DNA of 64,000 nt from Oscillospiraceae bacterium (GTDB lineage Bacteria; Bacillota; Clostridia; Oscillospirales; Ruminococcaceae). Under the pieces are notes generated by a model. The model saw only the letters and a program-made list of their open reading frames with translations, did no database searches and was not told where the DNA came from. Positions 27,111 through 37,169 of the stretch are shown here, piece after piece (position 1 is the first letter of the stretch; every line of letters begins with the position of its first letter). The DNA is taken from positions 90,467 through 154,466 of the forward strand of contig JAGBCL010000014.1 in assembly GCA_018110825.1 (NCBI GenBank), given 5' to 3'. A program made the translations under genes and the position numbers.

Positions 27111-28187
27111 TTACATTTCTTCCTGTTCGGATAATTTTGCAGCCTGATCAGCAGTAGCAAGTGCATCCACAATCTCATCAATATTACCATTTAAAATATA
27201 TTCAAGGCGATAAAGAGTAAGACCAATTCTATGGTCTGTAACACGGCTTTCAGGAAAATTATATGTTCTGATGCGCTCAGAACGATTACCTGTTCCTACC
27301 TGAGATTTTCTTTCAGAAGCGATCTTATCATTCTGCTCCTGCTGTAAAGCCTCATAAAGGCGTGAACGAAGGATTTTCATAGCTTTATCCTTATTTTTAT
27401 GCTGACTTCTTTCATCCTGGCACTCTACAACAACCCCTGTCGGCAGGTGTGTAATTCTTACAGCAGATTCAGTTTTATTGATATGCTGACCGCCTGCACC
27501 TGATGCTCTGAACACGTCAATCTTCAAGTCAGTAGGTGAAATTTCAAGCTCAACCTCGTCAGCTTCAACAAGAACTGCAACCGTTACTGTTGAAGTATGG
27601 ATACGTCCTTGTGACTCTGTTTCAGGAACACGCTGAACACGATGTACACCGCTTTCGTATTTAAGACGTGAATATGCTCCCTCACCTTCTACGCTGAAAC
27701 TGATTTCCTTAAATCCACCCAGTTCAGTTTCATTGGCATTAAGGATTTCAATTTTCCAGCGACGTGACTCAGCATACATAGAATACATACGATAAAGTGA
27801 ATTTGCAAAAAGTGAAGCTTCTTCTCCTCCTGCACCACCACGAATTTCAATAATAACATTTTTGTCATCGTTAGGATCTTTGGGAAGAAGCAATATTTTT
27901 AATTCTTCACCAAGAACTTCAATCTGTTCACGACTTTCATCAAATTCAAGCTGTGCAAGCTCCTTCATTTCCTTGTCAAGTCCACCTTCATCAAGAAGTT
28001 CTTTTGCGTCGTCCATCGTCTTTTTACAATTACAGTATTCACGGTATTTCTCAACAATCGGAGTAAGATTTTTATACTCCTTCATCAATGAAGTATACAG
28101 CTTATTATCGCTTATTACTGCCATATCGGTAAGATTTTCACTGATTTCATTATATTTCTGCTCTGTAAGCTTTAATTTTTCAAACAT
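27111..28187 (-). CDS. prfA: Peptide chain release factor 1
   Basis: A 358-residue RF1 that ends translation at UAA and UAG. The GGQ motif in [20 protein letters not shown] triggers hydrolysis. The stop-reading zone lies around [20 protein letters not shown], where P-E-T corresponds to the PxT motif that defines RF1. The ribosome-binding site is AAGGAG. It is cotranscribed with tsaC and probably coaE below and a DUF951 gene above. Confidence 0.96.
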   Translation of the reverse strand: MFEKLKLTEQKYNEISENLTDMAVISDNKLYTSLMKEYKNLTPIVEKYREYCNCKKTMDDAKELLDEGGLDKEMKELAQLEFDESREQIEVLGEELKILLLPKDPNDDKNVIIEIRGGAGGEEASLFANSLYRMYSMYAESRRWKIEILNANETELGGFKEISFSVEGEGAYSRLKYESGVHRVQRVPETESQGRIHTSTVTVAVLVEADEVELEISPTDLKIDVFRASGAGGQHINKTESAVRITHLPTGVVVECQDERSQHKNKDKAMKILRSRLYEALQQEQNDKIASERKSQVGTGNRSERIRTYNFPESRVTDHRIGLTLYRLEYILNGNIDEIVDALATADQAAKLSEQEEM

Positions 28188-28227
28188 TGTAACAGCTCCT
28201 TAATAATATTTTATAAAAAGTTGTCCG

Positions 28228-28422
28228 CTACAATTCTTTATCATCGGAGCGTTCCACAGTTTTTATATTTTTTTCAATTTTACTTCTCGGAACCATGAAT
28301 TCGTGTCCGCAGCCTTCACATCGAAGCTTAAAATCCATGCCTGAACGTAAAACAAACATACGCTGACTTCCGCATGGATGTTTCTTTTTCATAACAAGTA
28401 TATCCTTATTACGAATATCCAT
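28228..28422 (-). CDS. DUF951 zinc-finger-like protein
   Basis: A 64-residue DUF951 (YyzM-like) protein. Its pattern is HPCGSQRM near residue 16 and RCEGCGHEFMVPRSKIEKNI at 34-53; three cysteines and a His can bind one zinc. Relatives are small conserved Firmicute proteins of unknown function often near ribosome or replication genes. The ribosome-binding site is GAAAGGAG. The 170-nt gap upstream separates it from a divergent gene and shows no strong hairpin. Confidence 0.85.
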   Translation of the reverse strand: MDIRNKDILVMKKKHPCGSQRMFVLRSGMDFKLRCEGCGHEFMVPRSKIEKNIKTVERSDDKEL

Positions 28423-28592
28423 AAAACGCTCCTTTCATAAATTATCGAAATTAAAAATATTATAACATATTTTATATCGTAAAGGCAATTATTTTCTGCA
28501 ATATTTATGCAACTTTAAAACAAAATAGATTAAAAGCACAGAAAATACGCAATAAAAAAAGCGTTTTGCACAAACACAGAGGAGGTTAAGTT

Positions 28593-28913
28593 ATGAAAAT
28601 TACCGCACACTTTAATTCACCTGACGATGCTGATTTTGCTGCAGGTGCATTAAAAAAGCTGTTATCCCCACATACAAAAATTGAAACTGAAAATTTGCAA
28701 AACTTTTTTACTGATACAGACATAAACATTTTTCCTGTCTTTAATCTAACAAGTATAACTCCAACCTATTCAGTTCCAGTACGCACTAACAGAAATAAAG
28801 ATAATATTTCAAATAAAGAGTGCATTTTAAAAATTATTTGTCGTAGTGAAGAAGCTGCTGATGCCTCCCGCATTATTATAGGATATGGCGGACGCAATAT
28901 TACAAAAATTTAG
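28593..28913 (+). CDS. Unknown 106-residue protein
   Basis: The N-terminus MKITAHFNSPDDADFAAGAL and the C-terminus LKIICRSEEAADASRIIIGY read like the two halves of a ferredoxin-like beta-alpha-beta fold, as in stress proteins of the YflT/GSP17M type. A low-complexity middle separates them. This is a structural guess only. The ribosome-binding site is AGAGGAGG. The S1-domain gene follows 77 nt later on the same strand. Confidence 0.65.
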   Translation: MKITAHFNSPDDADFAAGALKKLLSPHTKIETENLQNFFTDTDINIFPVFNLTSITPTYSVPVRTNRNKDNISNKECILKIICRSEEAADASRIIIGYGGRNITKI

Positions 28914-28990
28914 AATAACATGCCTGACCCGTGCATAAGATTGAAAAGCGGATACAATTCAAAATTCAATCAAAACTCGGGAGGTACAAA

Positions 28991-29917
28991 ATGAGAAATT
29001 ACTATCCGGAAGGCGAAATTTTTCTTACGCCTGACAATCAAAGCAGCATTAAAACTATTTTCTCTCTTCAGGAAGCTATGCTTCAGGAAAAGATTCTTGA
29101 AGCACGTGTTTCCTCATGCGACAATGACCACAATCTTCATATTGACCTGCCTTGCGCAAAAGGAATTATTTACCGTGAAGAAGGTGCAATGGGAATTGCT
29201 GACGGAACAACAAAGGATATTGCACTTATCACCAAGGTTAACAAGCCTGTTTGTTTTGTTGTTACCGAAATAATTAAGGATGAAAAAGGAAATTACACTG
29301 CCATACTTTCAAGAAGAAAAGTACAGGAAAGATGTATGAATAAATTCATCAATCATCTTTCTGCAGGTGATGTTATACCTGCAAAAGTTACACATCTTGA
29401 ACAGTTCGGTGCATTCGTGGACATCGGATGCGGAATTCCGTCACTAATTCCCATTGACGCAATTTCTATCTCACGCATTTCTCATCCGTCAGACCGTTTT
29501 CAACCCGGGCAGAATATTTATGTTATAATCAAAGATGTATGCGGAGGACGTGTATGGCTTTCACATAAGGAATTGCTTGGAACATGGGAGGAAAACGCTT
29601 CAAAGTTTCACTATGGTGAAACCGTTTCGGGAATAATCCGAAGCGTTGAAGATTACGGTATTTTTGTAGAGCTTGCACCAAATCTTGCGGGACTTGCCGA
29701 ACCTAAAGAGGGTGTTGCTGTTGGTCAGCACGCAAGCGTATACATAAAAGCTCTCATTCCCGAAAAAATGAAAGTGAAGCTGATTATTGTCGATGTTTTC
29801 AGCGGAACACACATTCATCGTGCACCTGAATATTTCATAACCGAGGGGCATATTTCGCATTGGAGATATTCATCGGATTCATCTCATAAAGTGATTGAAA
29901 GCAGATTCGGGGATTGA
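28991..29917 (+). CDS. S1-domain RNA-binding protein (RpsA-like)
   Basis: 308 residues with an N-terminal region (GIIYREEGAMGIADGTTKD) and two S1 motifs, at about 142-210 (GDVIPAKVTHLEQFGAFVDI; WLSHKELLGTWEE) and 222-290 (GETVSGIIRSVEDYGIFVEL). S1 domains bind single-stranded RNA; the arrangement matches short RpsA-like proteins of clostridia rather than full-length ribosomal S1. ATG 28991, behind GGGAGGT, was chosen over the 20-codon longer frame. A shared terminator follows. Confidence 0.88.
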   Translation: MRNYYPEGEIFLTPDNQSSIKTIFSLQEAMLQEKILEARVSSCDNDHNLHIDLPCAKGIIYREEGAMGIADGTTKDIALITKVNKPVCFVVTEIIKDEKGNYTAILSRRKVQERCMNKFINHLSAGDVIPAKVTHLEQFGAFVDIGCGIPSLIPIDAISISRISHPSDRFQPGQNIYVIIKDVCGGRVWLSHKELLGTWEENASKFHYGETVSGIIRSVEDYGIFVELAPNLAGLAEPKEGVAVGQHASVYIKALIPEKMKVKLIIVDVFSGTHIHRAPEYFITEGHISHWRYSSDSSHKVIESRFGD

Positions 29918-29920
29918 TTA

Positions 29921-29958
29921 AAAATGCCGTTGTACTTCAGATTACAACGGCATTTTTT
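29921..29958. terminator. Bidirectional terminator
   Basis: Stem AAAATGCCGTTGTA / TACAACGGCATTTT plus TT, between the convergent S1-domain and lipoprotein genes. Confidence 0.9.
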
Positions 29959-29959
29959 A

Positions 29960-30319
29960 TTATGATTTCTCATTTTCAGTTCTGTCAGCTGGTTCATGCA
30001 GGAAAATCGCATACACCGTATTTATCTGCAAAGGATAGCTTTCCGCTATTGTACCGTCGTAGAAAACATCTACGATATCGCCGACACTGTACTCTGACTT
30101 ACCGTCCTCGTACTGAATATCAAGGCTTACCCAGCATTGCACGTCCTGCTCATAGCCCTGCAAATCATGACAGGTGATGAGCATTGCACTGTTAGTTATT
30201 TCTTCAACTGTACCGAGCATGCTTGGTTTATTGCTGATGATGTAATTCAAATCTCTGCGGCAACCTGCAAACAGAATAAGGCATATTACTGATATTATTA
30301 TTGCTGTTAATTTTTTCAT
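29960..30319 (-). CDS. Small lipoprotein of unknown function
   Basis: 119 residues. The signal sequence IIISVICLILFAGC has a lipobox, and the Cys near residue 20 would be lipidated. The mature part (MLGTVEEITNSAMLITCHDL; YSVGDIVDVFYDGTIAES) resembles small OB-like/DUF3221-type domains. It lies 14 nt after rarA on the same strand and is probably cotranscribed; a functional link is not evident. Confidence 0.78.
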   Translation of the reverse strand: MKKLTAIIISVICLILFAGCRRDLNYIISNKPSMLGTVEEITNSAMLITCHDLQGYEQDVQCWVSLDIQYEDGKSEYSVGDIVDVFYDGTIAESYPLQINTVYAIFLHEPADRTENEKS

Positions 30320-30333
30320 TCAGACACCTCATT

Positions 30334-31596
30334 TTATCGCTTTATTTTCTCCCAATACTGCTTAGCTATCTGTTCAGTCTTATTATCACCGAATTCATAG
30401 TAAACCTTATCCTTAATTGGGTCAGGCAGATACTGCTGTTTAACATAATGATTAGGATAATCGTGGGGATAGAGATAGTGCTGTCCCACAATCTTTGCAC
30501 CCTCGCCGTCGAAATGCTTATTCTGCAAGTGACGTGGGAAATCGCCGCATTCAATATTTTGAACATCAGCAAGTGCTGAATTTATCGCCTGATATGCGGA
30601 ATTGGATTTTGGTGCCGTTGCAAGAAGAATTACCGCATTTGCAAGGGGTATCCGTGCTTCGGGGAGTCCTAGCTGCATTGCACTGTCAACGCAGGCTTTT
30701 ACGATTGGAATTGCCTGCGGATATGCAAGACCCACGTCCTCGGCGGCTATAACAAGTAGGCGGCGTGACAAGGAAATTATGTCCCCTGCTTCGATAAGGC
30801 GTGCGGCGTAGTGTATTGCGGCATTTTCGTCTGAGCCACGGATTGATTTTTGGAGTGCTGACAAAATATCGTAATGGGAGTCGCCGTCACGGTCGTAACG
30901 CATATTACTGCGCTGGGTAAGTGCTTCGGCGGTTTCCATTTTTATTACGATTTCGCCGTCCGTGCTTGCAGCTGAAAGGACACAAAGTTCAGCTGTGTTG
31001 ATGGACTTGCGTACATCTCCCCCACAACCTCTTGCAATATGCTCGACTACACCCTTTGCAACCTTGACTTTTACACCAAGCTCGTCCGCAACAATTCGGA
31101 AGGCACGGCTGATTGCAGGTGCAAGTTCTTCGGCTGTAATCGGTTTGAACTCAAAAACTGTTGAACGGCTGATAATTGCGTTGTAGACGTAAAAATACGG
31201 ATTTTCGGTTGTTGAAGCGATAAGGGTAATCTGTCCGTTTTCTATATATTCAAGCAGGGACTGCTGTTGTTTCTTGTTCAGGTACTGGATTTCGTCCAGA
31301 TAGAGCAGGACGCCGTTCATTCCGTCGATTGTGTTTGTATCGGCGATAACGTCCTTGATATCGGAAATTGAAGCTGATGTGCCGTTGAGCTTGTGGAGCT
31401 TCATATTTGTATTTTCGGCGATAATTCGGGCAACGGTGGTTTTTCCGATACCTGAACTGCCGTAGAAAATCATATTTGGAATTTTTCCGCTTTCGATTAT
31501 GCGGCGGAGTGGCTTGCCTTCGCCAAGTATATGAGACTGACCTACTACATCGTCAAGCGTTTTAGGGCGTATTCTGTCGGCAAGTGGGGCTGACAT
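30334..31596 (-). CDS. rarA: Replication-associated recombination protein A (RarA/MgsA)
   Basis: A 420-residue AAA+ ATPase related to clamp loaders, acting at stalled replication forks. It has PKTLDDVVGQSHILGEG, Walker A YGSSGIGKTTVAR, Walker B LLYLDEIQYLNKKQQ, sensor STTENPYF and a C-terminal tetramerisation domain (about 255-415: YPQAIPIVKACVDSAMQLGLP). Full length for the family. Confidence 0.94.
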   Translation of the reverse strand: MSAPLADRIRPKTLDDVVGQSHILGEGKPLRRIIESGKIPNMIFYGSSGIGKTTVARIIAENTNMKLHKLNGTSASISDIKDVIADTNTIDGMNGVLLYLDEIQYLNKKQQQSLLEYIENGQITLIASTTENPYFYVYNAIISRSTVFEFKPITAEELAPAISRAFRIVADELGVKVKVAKGVVEHIARGCGGDVRKSINTAELCVLSAASTDGEIVIKMETAEALTQRSNMRYDRDGDSHYDILSALQKSIRGSDENAAIHYAARLIEAGDIISLSRRLLVIAAEDVGLAYPQAIPIVKACVDSAMQLGLPEARIPLANAVILLATAPKSNSAYQAINSALADVQNIECGDFPRHLQNKHFDGEGAKIVGQHYLYPHDYPNHYVKQQYLPDPIKDKVYYEFGDNKTEQIAKQYWEKIKR

Positions 31597-31617
31597 AAAT
31601 TCACTTCCTTACAATAT

Positions 31618-31660
31618 AAAAGCGGTGCAAAACGGCACATATGCCATCTACACCGCTTTT
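31618..31660 (-). terminator. Terminator after glyA
   Basis: Outer stem AAAAGCGGTG / CACCGCTTTT with an inner GGCA / TGCC stem. On the minus strand it ends CACCGCTTTTATATT. Confidence 0.7.
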
Positions 31661-31677
31661 AGTGTTTAGTTATTCAA

Positions 31678-32934
31678 TTACTCATAAAGAGGATACTTTG
31701 CACAGATTTCATTTACGCCTGCACGGATTTCATCAGCCTTGTTTTCAAAGTCTGTTGCGCAGAGGTAGATATATTCTGCAATCTTGTCCATTTCTTCAAC
31801 GCCGAGACCTCTTGTTGTAACAGCAGGTGTACCAATTCTGATACCGCTTGTTACGATAGGCTTTTCAGGGTCGTTGTGGATAGCGTTCTTGTTAACTGTG
31901 ATATAAACCTCATCAAGACGGTGTTCAAGTTCCTTACCTGTGATATTGAAAGGACGGAGATCAACAAGCATAAGGTGGTTATCTGTACCGCCTGATACGA
32001 GGTTGAAGCCTCTCTTAAGGAGACCTTCAGCGAGTGCCTTAGCGTTCTCAACAACCTTCTTGCCGTATTCCTTGAACTCAGGCTTGAGAGCTTCACCGAA
32101 GCAAACTGCCTTACCTGCGATTGTGTGCATAAGAGGGCCGCCCTGTGTACCCGGGAAGATAGCGGAGTTAATCTTCTTTGCGAGTTCTTCGCTGTTTGTG
32201 AGGATGAGACCGCCTCTTGGGCCACGGAGAGTCTTGTGAGTTGTTGTAGTTACGATATCAGCATATGGCACTGGGGACTGGTGCTGACCTGCAGCAACGA
32301 GACCTGCGATGTGAGCCATATCTACCATAAAGTAAGCACCTACAGACTTAGCAATCTGAGAAAGTCTTTCGAAATCAATTGCTCTTGGATATGCACTTGC
32401 ACCTGCAACGATAAGCTTTGGCTTGTTTTCTTCAGCAAGCTTCTGAACTGTATCGTAGTTAATCATTTCTGTTTCATCGTCAAGACCGTAAGAAACGAAG
32501 TTGAAGTACTTACCGGAAAGGTTTACTGGTGAACCGTGTGTAAGGTGTCCGCCATCAGCAAGGCTCATACCAAGAACCGTATCACCAGGCTGGAGAAGTG
32601 CAAAATAAACAGCTGTGTTAGCCTGTGCACCTGAGTGAGCCTGAACGTTTGCAAAGTTTGCACCGAAAAGCTTCTTAGCACGCTCGATAGCAATATTTTC
32701 AACGATATCAACGCACTCGCAGCCGCCGTAGTAACGCTTAGAAGGATAACCTTCTGCATACTTATTTGTGAGAACAGAACCCATAGCAGCCATTACTGCA
32801 GGAGAAACGAGGTTTTCACTTGCGATAAGTTCGAGGTTACGGCGCTGTCTTGCAAGCTCCTTCTTCATACCCTCGCCTACTTCAGGGTCAACTTCGGCAA
32901 CGTAGCCGATTGTATCAATAATATCATTATACAT
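31678..32934 (-). CDS. glyA: Serine hydroxymethyltransferase
   Basis: A 418-residue PLP enzyme interconverting serine and glycine with tetrahydrofolate, the main source of one-carbon units. The PLP lysine is in [15 protein letters not shown]. Other family phrases are [26 protein letters not shown] and [11 protein letters not shown]. The ribosome-binding site is AAAGGAG. A sigma-A promoter is 60 nt upstream, with only a short leader, so no riboswitch is evident. Confidence 0.97.
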   Translation of the reverse strand: MYNDIIDTIGYVAEVDPEVGEGMKKELARQRRNLELIASENLVSPAVMAAMGSVLTNKYAEGYPSKRYYGGCECVDIVENIAIERAKKLFGANFANVQAHSGAQANTAVYFALLQPGDTVLGMSLADGGHLTHGSPVNLSGKYFNFVSYGLDDETEMINYDTVQKLAEENKPKLIVAGASAYPRAIDFERLSQIAKSVGAYFMVDMAHIAGLVAAGQHQSPVPYADIVTTTTHKTLRGPRGGLILTNSEELAKKINSAIFPGTQGGPLMHTIAGKAVCFGEALKPEFKEYGKKVVENAKALAEGLLKRGFNLVSGGTDNHLMLVDLRPFNITGKELEHRLDEVYITVNKNAIHNDPEKPIVTSGIRIGTPAVTTRGLGVEEMDKIAEYIYLCATDFENKADEIRAGVNEICAKYPLYE

Positions 32935-32968
32935 TGGCGATTACTCCTTTACAAAAAATATTAATATA

Positions 32969-32997
32969 ATTATACAACATCTTGGTTACAATTTCAA
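32969..32997 (-). promoter_or_regulatory. Sigma-A promoter of glyA
   Basis: Minus strand TTGAAA (32992-32997), 17 nt, TATAAT (32969-32974). Confidence 0.7.
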
Positions 32998-33065
32998 CTA
33001 TATTTGAAAATATTGTTCAAAAAAGCAATAAATATTGTAGGTTTTTAACGGAAATGGATAAATAA

Positions 33066-33521
33066 TTATTTCAGAACGTGCTTCCAATCGCCGTTTTCCT
33101 TATAATAACGGAATTCACTCAGGTTATCATCAATAAAGACCTTCATCAAATCGTTCATATAATTAGCAAGCTTCATTTGGGACAACTCATTCAGGTCAAC
33201 CCAATAAACCTCGCCTTCCTCGGAAGATTTCAACTCACCAGTAAACTTATTTGTTTTATACAGCAAAACCATATATCGTGAACCGTCATTCTGTATCCAA
33301 TCCTTTATGCCGCAAAGCTGAGGTGCAGAAATTGTAAGACCTGTTTCCTCGAAAACTTCACGGATTACAGCATCGGTAAAGGGCTCCCATTTTTCGACGT
33401 GACCGCCTGGGAATGTTATTCCGCTCCAGCTTTCGTCATCTACTTTGTTCTGTATCAAAACTTTATCTCGGTCGTACACCATACACATATTTGTTAATTT
33501 GACAATTTCTGTTCGTGACAT
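33066..33521 (-). CDS. Nudix hydrolase (8-oxo-dGTPase-like)
   Basis: 151 residues with a perfect Nudix box: GHVEKWEPFTDAVIREVFEE followed by TGL (GX5EX7REUXEEXGU). It hydrolyses a nucleoside diphosphate linked to another moiety; similarity to MutT/YtkD types suggests oxidised-nucleotide clean-up, not proved. ATG 33521 follows TGAGGAG and was preferred to a start 20 codons upstream. It is a single-gene unit. Confidence 0.88.
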   Translation of the reverse strand: MSRTEIVKLTNMCMVYDRDKVLIQNKVDDESWSGITFPGGHVEKWEPFTDAVIREVFEETGLTISAPQLCGIKDWIQNDGSRYMVLLYKTNKFTGELKSSEEGEVYWVDLNELSQMKLANYMNDLMKVFIDDNLSEFRYYKENGDWKHVLK

Positions 33522-33549
33522 AAAATTACTCCTCAAATATAATGCTTCA

Positions 33550-33578
33550 ATTATATCATCGCATAAAAATATTGTCAA
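33550..33578 (-). promoter_or_regulatory. Sigma-A promoter of the Nudix gene
   Basis: Minus strand TTGACA (33573-33578), 17 nt, TATAAT (33550-33555); both boxes are perfect. Confidence 0.75.
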
Positions 33579-33581
33579 CAA

Positions 33582-33613
33582 AAGTCACTTCCGACAATAA
33601 CCGAAAGTGACTT
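33582..33613 (-). terminator. Terminator of glnN
   Basis: Minus strand stem AAGTCACTTTCGG / CGGAAGTGACTT followed by TTG; it abuts the Nudix promoter. Confidence 0.75.
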
Positions 33614-33629
33614 AAAAAAACATATTGAA

Positions 33630-35735
33630 TTAAACCTTGAAAAGCAAATCTGCATAAGTCGGGAACGGCCACATCTTGTCGGGTGTGATTGTTTCCAGCT
33701 CGTCAACTACTGCACGAAGCTCCTGCATTGCTGCAAAAACAACGTCACGGTAATATCTTGCGGTAGGCTCACCCTCTGCGCAGTTCTTGACTTCGAGAAG
33801 CTTATCATCAAGCACATCTGTTGCTTCGAGAATGCTGTTTGTAAGGCTTGAAGCCTTGGAAGCAAGTTTTTTTTCAGCTGCACAGTTTATGCCGACCTGT
33901 TCCTTTGCGACCATTGCTTCGGCAAGCATTTTGGTGAACTCGATACCAGCTGGAATAATCTGCTTTCTTGCCATATCGACCATTGTGAGTGCTTCGATAT
34001 TGATAATCTTGGAATAGTTTTCAAGGAGAATATCCTGTCTTGACTGGATTTCTGTTCTTGTAAGAACCTTGAATTCCTCAAAAATTTCAACGTTCTTGTC
34101 ATCAGTATAGTGAGGAATTGCATCAACGGTGGAAACAAGGTTAGGAAGTCCCCTTCTTGCTGCTTCTTCAACCCAGGCATCATCGTAGCCATTGCCATTG
34201 AAGATAATCTGCTTATTTTCCTTGATTGTTTCGATAAGAAGTTTATTGAGATCCTTCTTGAAGTGCTTTGAACCTTCAAGCTTATCAGCAAATTCCTTGA
34301 GGACGTGCGCAACGCTTGTATTGATAATCATATTTGTACAAGCGATTGAGTCAGCTGAACCGAGTGCACGGAATTCAAACTTATTACCTGTAAAGGCAAA
34401 CGGAGAGGTTCTGTTTCTGTCGGTTGTGTCCTTAGGGAAATTTGGAAGTGCTTCAACGCCGATTACGAATTCCTGATCCTGATTTTCATCAATCATCTTG
34501 CCTGTTTCAAGGGCATCGAGGATTGTCTGTAATTCGTCACCGAGGAAGATAGAAACGATTGCGGGAGGTGCTTCGTTTGCACCAAGACGGTGGTCGTTGC
34601 CTGCGGAAGCTGCGGAAAGACGAAGCAAATCAGCATAGTTATTTACAGCCTTGATTACTGCAACAAGGAATGTAAGGAACTGGATATTATCCTTTGGATT
34701 TGCACCTGGGTCAAGAAGGTTTTGTCCATCATTTGTAGACATAGCCCAGTTATTGTGCTTACCTGAGCCATTTACACCTGCAAATGGCTTTTCATGGAGA
34801 AGGCAAACAAGGTTATGCTTGAGAGCTGTTTTCTTCATTATTTCCATTGTGAGTGCGTTCTGGTCAGCGGCAACATTTGAAGTTGTATAGATAGGTGCCA
34901 TTTCGTGCTGTGCAGGAGCAACCTCGTTATGCTTTGTTGTGGAAGGAATACCAAGCTTCCAGAGTTCTTCGTCCAGGTCCTTCATATATGCAGAAACACG
35001 TTCCTTGATGTTACCGAAATAGTGGTCTTCAAGCTCCTGTCCCTTAGGTGCTTTTGCACCGAAAAGAGTTCTTCCAGCAAACATAAGGTCTTTACGCTGG
35101 TCATAGAGGGACTTGTCGATAAGGAAGTATTCCTGTTCAGCACCTACTGTTGTTGTAACACGGGTTGCAGTTGTATTACCAAAAAGGCGGAGCACACGGA
35201 GTGCCTGATCGGAAATTACATCCATTGAGCGAAGAAGCGGTGTTTTCTTATCAAGAATTTCACCAGTATAAGAGCAGAATGCTGTTGGTATGTAGAGTGA
35301 ACCATCCTTTACAAATGCAGGAGAAGTAGGGTCCCAGGCTGTGTATCCACGTGCTTCAAAGGTTGCACGGAGTCCGCCAGATGGGAAAGAGGAAGCGTCA
35401 GGCTCGCCCTTGATAAGTTCTTTACCTGAGAACTCCATAATAATTTTACCGTCTTTTGTTGGTGAAATAAAGGAGTCGTGCTTTTCAGCCGTTACACCTG
35501 TCATCGGGTGAAACCAATGAGTATAGTGAGTTGCACCCTTTTCGACAGCCCATTCCTTCATTGCGGAAGCAATTACTTCCGCTACATCAGCATCAAGAGC
35601 AATACCGAGGTGCTGTGTTTTGAGGAGCGCCTTATATATATTTTTAGGAAGTCTGTTTTTCATTATTTCCTCGTTAAAAACGTTGCACGCAAAATAATCT
35701 GGAACGTTTTTAACATTGCTTGTTGTTTCAACCAT
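33630..35735 (-). CDS. glnN: Type III glutamine synthetase
   Basis: A 701-residue GSIII, the large glutamine synthetase of Ruminococcus, Bacteroides and cyanobacteria. It condenses glutamate and ammonia with ATP. Recognised stretches: [62 protein letters not shown] and [22 protein letters not shown] 35735 behind GGGAGG is used rather than the upstream open codon. Its transcription appears to be governed by an attenuating terminator in its leader. Confidence 0.96.
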   Translation of the reverse strand: MVETTSNVKNVPDYFACNVFNEEIMKNRLPKNIYKALLKTQHLGIALDADVAEVIASAMKEWAVEKGATHYTHWFHPMTGVTAEKHDSFISPTKDGKIIMEFSGKELIKGEPDASSFPSGGLRATFEARGYTAWDPTSPAFVKDGSLYIPTAFCSYTGEILDKKTPLLRSMDVISDQALRVLRLFGNTTATRVTTTVGAEQEYFLIDKSLYDQRKDLMFAGRTLFGAKAPKGQELEDHYFGNIKERVSAYMKDLDEELWKLGIPSTTKHNEVAPAQHEMAPIYTTSNVAADQNALTMEIMKKTALKHNLVCLLHEKPFAGVNGSGKHNNWAMSTNDGQNLLDPGANPKDNIQFLTFLVAVIKAVNNYADLLRLSAASAGNDHRLGANEAPPAIVSIFLGDELQTILDALETGKMIDENQDQEFVIGVEALPNFPKDTTDRNRTSPFAFTGNKFEFRALGSADSIACTNMIINTSVAHVLKEFADKLEGSKHFKKDLNKLLIETIKENKQIIFNGNGYDDAWVEEAARRGLPNLVSTVDAIPHYTDDKNVEIFEEFKVLTRTEIQSRQDILLENYSKIINIEALTMVDMARKQIIPAGIEFTKMLAEAMVAKEQVGINCAAEKKLASKASSLTNSILEATDVLDDKLLEVKNCAEGEPTARYYRDVVFAAMQELRAVVDELETITPDKMWPFPTYADLLFKV

Positions 35736-35752
35736 AAATAAATCCTCCCAAT

Positions 35753-35805
35753 AAAAAAGCACTTTAACAAACGGCAATTACTCCGTTGTTAAAGCGCCAT
35801 TGCTT
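35753..35805 (-). promoter_or_regulatory. glnN leader attenuator with ANTAR-like hexaloop hairpin
   Basis: Minus-strand order after the promoter: a small hairpin AAGC-AATGGC-GCTT (35792-35805), whose six-base loop has A at position 1 and G at position 4. It overlaps a strong terminator (35759-35797: GCGCTTTAACAACGG pairing with CCG-T-TTGTTAAAGTGC, then six T, 35753-35758). Forming the first hairpin prevents part of the terminator stem. ANTAR-domain antiterminators recognise exactly such A1-G4 hexaloops and commonly control nitrogen genes. Confidence 0.65.
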
Positions 35806-35826
35806 CATAAAAAATATCACCGTAAT

Positions 35827-35855
35827 ATTTTACACTGAAATTTAGATTTTGTCAA
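35827..35855 (-). promoter_or_regulatory. Sigma-A promoter of glnN
   Basis: Minus strand TTGACA (35850-35855), 17 nt, TAAAAT (35827-35832), just after the upstream gene's stop. Confidence 0.75.
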
Positions 35856-35864
35856 TACCCAAAA

Positions 35865-37163
35865 TCAAAATAATCTCAGACAATGCTTTTCATGCATTTC
35901 CTGAAGAGCAACAAGAATACCCATTCTACCTGTTGGATAGGTTAATCCACCCTGAACATAAGCTGCAAACGGTTCACGGAGAGGAGCGTCAGCAGAAAGT
36001 TCAATTGATGCGCCCATATTGAAAGCACCTGCTGCCATAATTACCTGTGAGTCATAACCAGGCATATCCCAAGGTTCTGGAGTTACATAGCTGTCAACTG
36101 GAGAACCCTTCTGAACGCCCTGACAGAATGCAATAAGGTTTTCAGAATTTTTCATAAGAACAGCTGTGATAATATCACCGCGAACATCGCCTCGCTTAGG
36201 GAAACATTCAAATCCAAGAAGAGTCATTATTTCACTTGTAAATGTTGCTGTTTTTACAGCGTTTGCCACAACATCAGGTGCAAAGAAAAGGCCCTGATAC
36301 ATAAGCTTATTCTGATTGAGTGTACAGCCTACTTCCTTACCCATACCAACACAAGTAAGACGGTATGCACACTGTTCTACAAGTTCCTTTTTACCTGCAA
36401 TATATCCGCCTGTTTCGGCAATACCTGCACCTGGATTCTTAATAAGTGAACCGATAATAAGGTCTGCACCAACATGAGTAGGCTCACGGGTTTCTACAAA
36501 TTCACCGTAGCAATTATCAACCATTACAATAACCTTAGGATTTGCGTTCTTTACAGCCTTTACAATTTCAGCAATATTGTTAATTGTAAGTGTAGGACGA
36601 AGTGAATATCCTCTTGAACGCTGTATGTAAGCAACCTTAGCGTCCTTAACCTTCTGAAATATTTCACCGAGGTTTGGTTTTCCATCAGGAAGAAGGTCAA
36701 CCTGATCATATTTTACACCATAATCAGCAAGCGAACCGTTTCCGCTGCCACGAATACCGATAACTTCCTCAAGTGTGTCATAAGGAGTACCTGTGAGACT
36801 AACAATCTTATCTCCTGCACGGAGCACACCGAAAAGTGCACATGTAAGGGCATGTGTACCTGAAACAAATGTATGACGTACGAGAGCATCCTCTGCACCC
36901 ATTACTTCGGCATATACCTTATCAAGTGTATCACGTCCTACATCATCATAACCATAGCCAGTTGTTCCTGACATACATGCAGCACTTACTTTATTATTTA
37001 TAAATGCACAAAGTACTTTTTCGCCGTTCCTTCGTGCAATTCTGTCAATTTCTGCAAATGCCGCTGAGCAATTTTCTTCAGCCTTATCTGCAAGTTTCAG
37101 AATTCTTTCATCTATTTCAAAGCCCTTTATTTCTACAGGCTTTGGATCAAAAATTTCTGCCAT
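35865..37163 (-). CDS. Methionine gamma-lyase-family PLP protein (aluminium-resistance type)
   Basis: A 432-residue PLP-dependent enzyme of the YnbB/Al-resistance family, related to cystathionine/methionine gamma-lyases. Indicators: TGYGYDDVGRDTLDKVYAEV, HTFVSGTHALTCALFG, VMVDNCYGEFVE and LIIGSLIKNPGAGIAETGGY, where the Lys is the likely PLP lysine. The physiological substrate is unsettled. The ribosome-binding site is GGAAGG. It starts 6 nt after the acetyltransferase gene in the murD-M42 run. Confidence 0.88.
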   Translation of the reverse strand: MAEIFDPKPVEIKGFEIDERILKLADKAEENCSAAFAEIDRIARRNGEKVLCAFINNKVSAACMSGTTGYGYDDVGRDTLDKVYAEVMGAEDALVRHTFVSGTHALTCALFGVLRAGDKIVSLTGTPYDTLEEVIGIRGSGNGSLADYGVKYDQVDLLPDGKPNLGEIFQKVKDAKVAYIQRSRGYSLRPTLTINNIAEIVKAVKNANPKVIVMVDNCYGEFVETREPTHVGADLIIGSLIKNPGAGIAETGGYIAGKKELVEQCAYRLTCVGMGKEVGCTLNQNKLMYQGLFFAPDVVANAVKTATFTSEIMTLLGFECFPKRGDVRGDIITAVLMKNSENLIAFCQGVQKGSPVDSYVTPEPWDMPGYDSQVIMAAGAFNMGASIELSADAPLREPFAAYVQGGLTYPTGRMGILVALQEMHEKHCLRLF

Positions 37164-37169
37164 TTTTAA

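Noticed and set aside
32935-33065. Riboswitch before glyA
   Set aside because: The leader after the promoter is only a few tens of bases and shows no aptamer-like structure.
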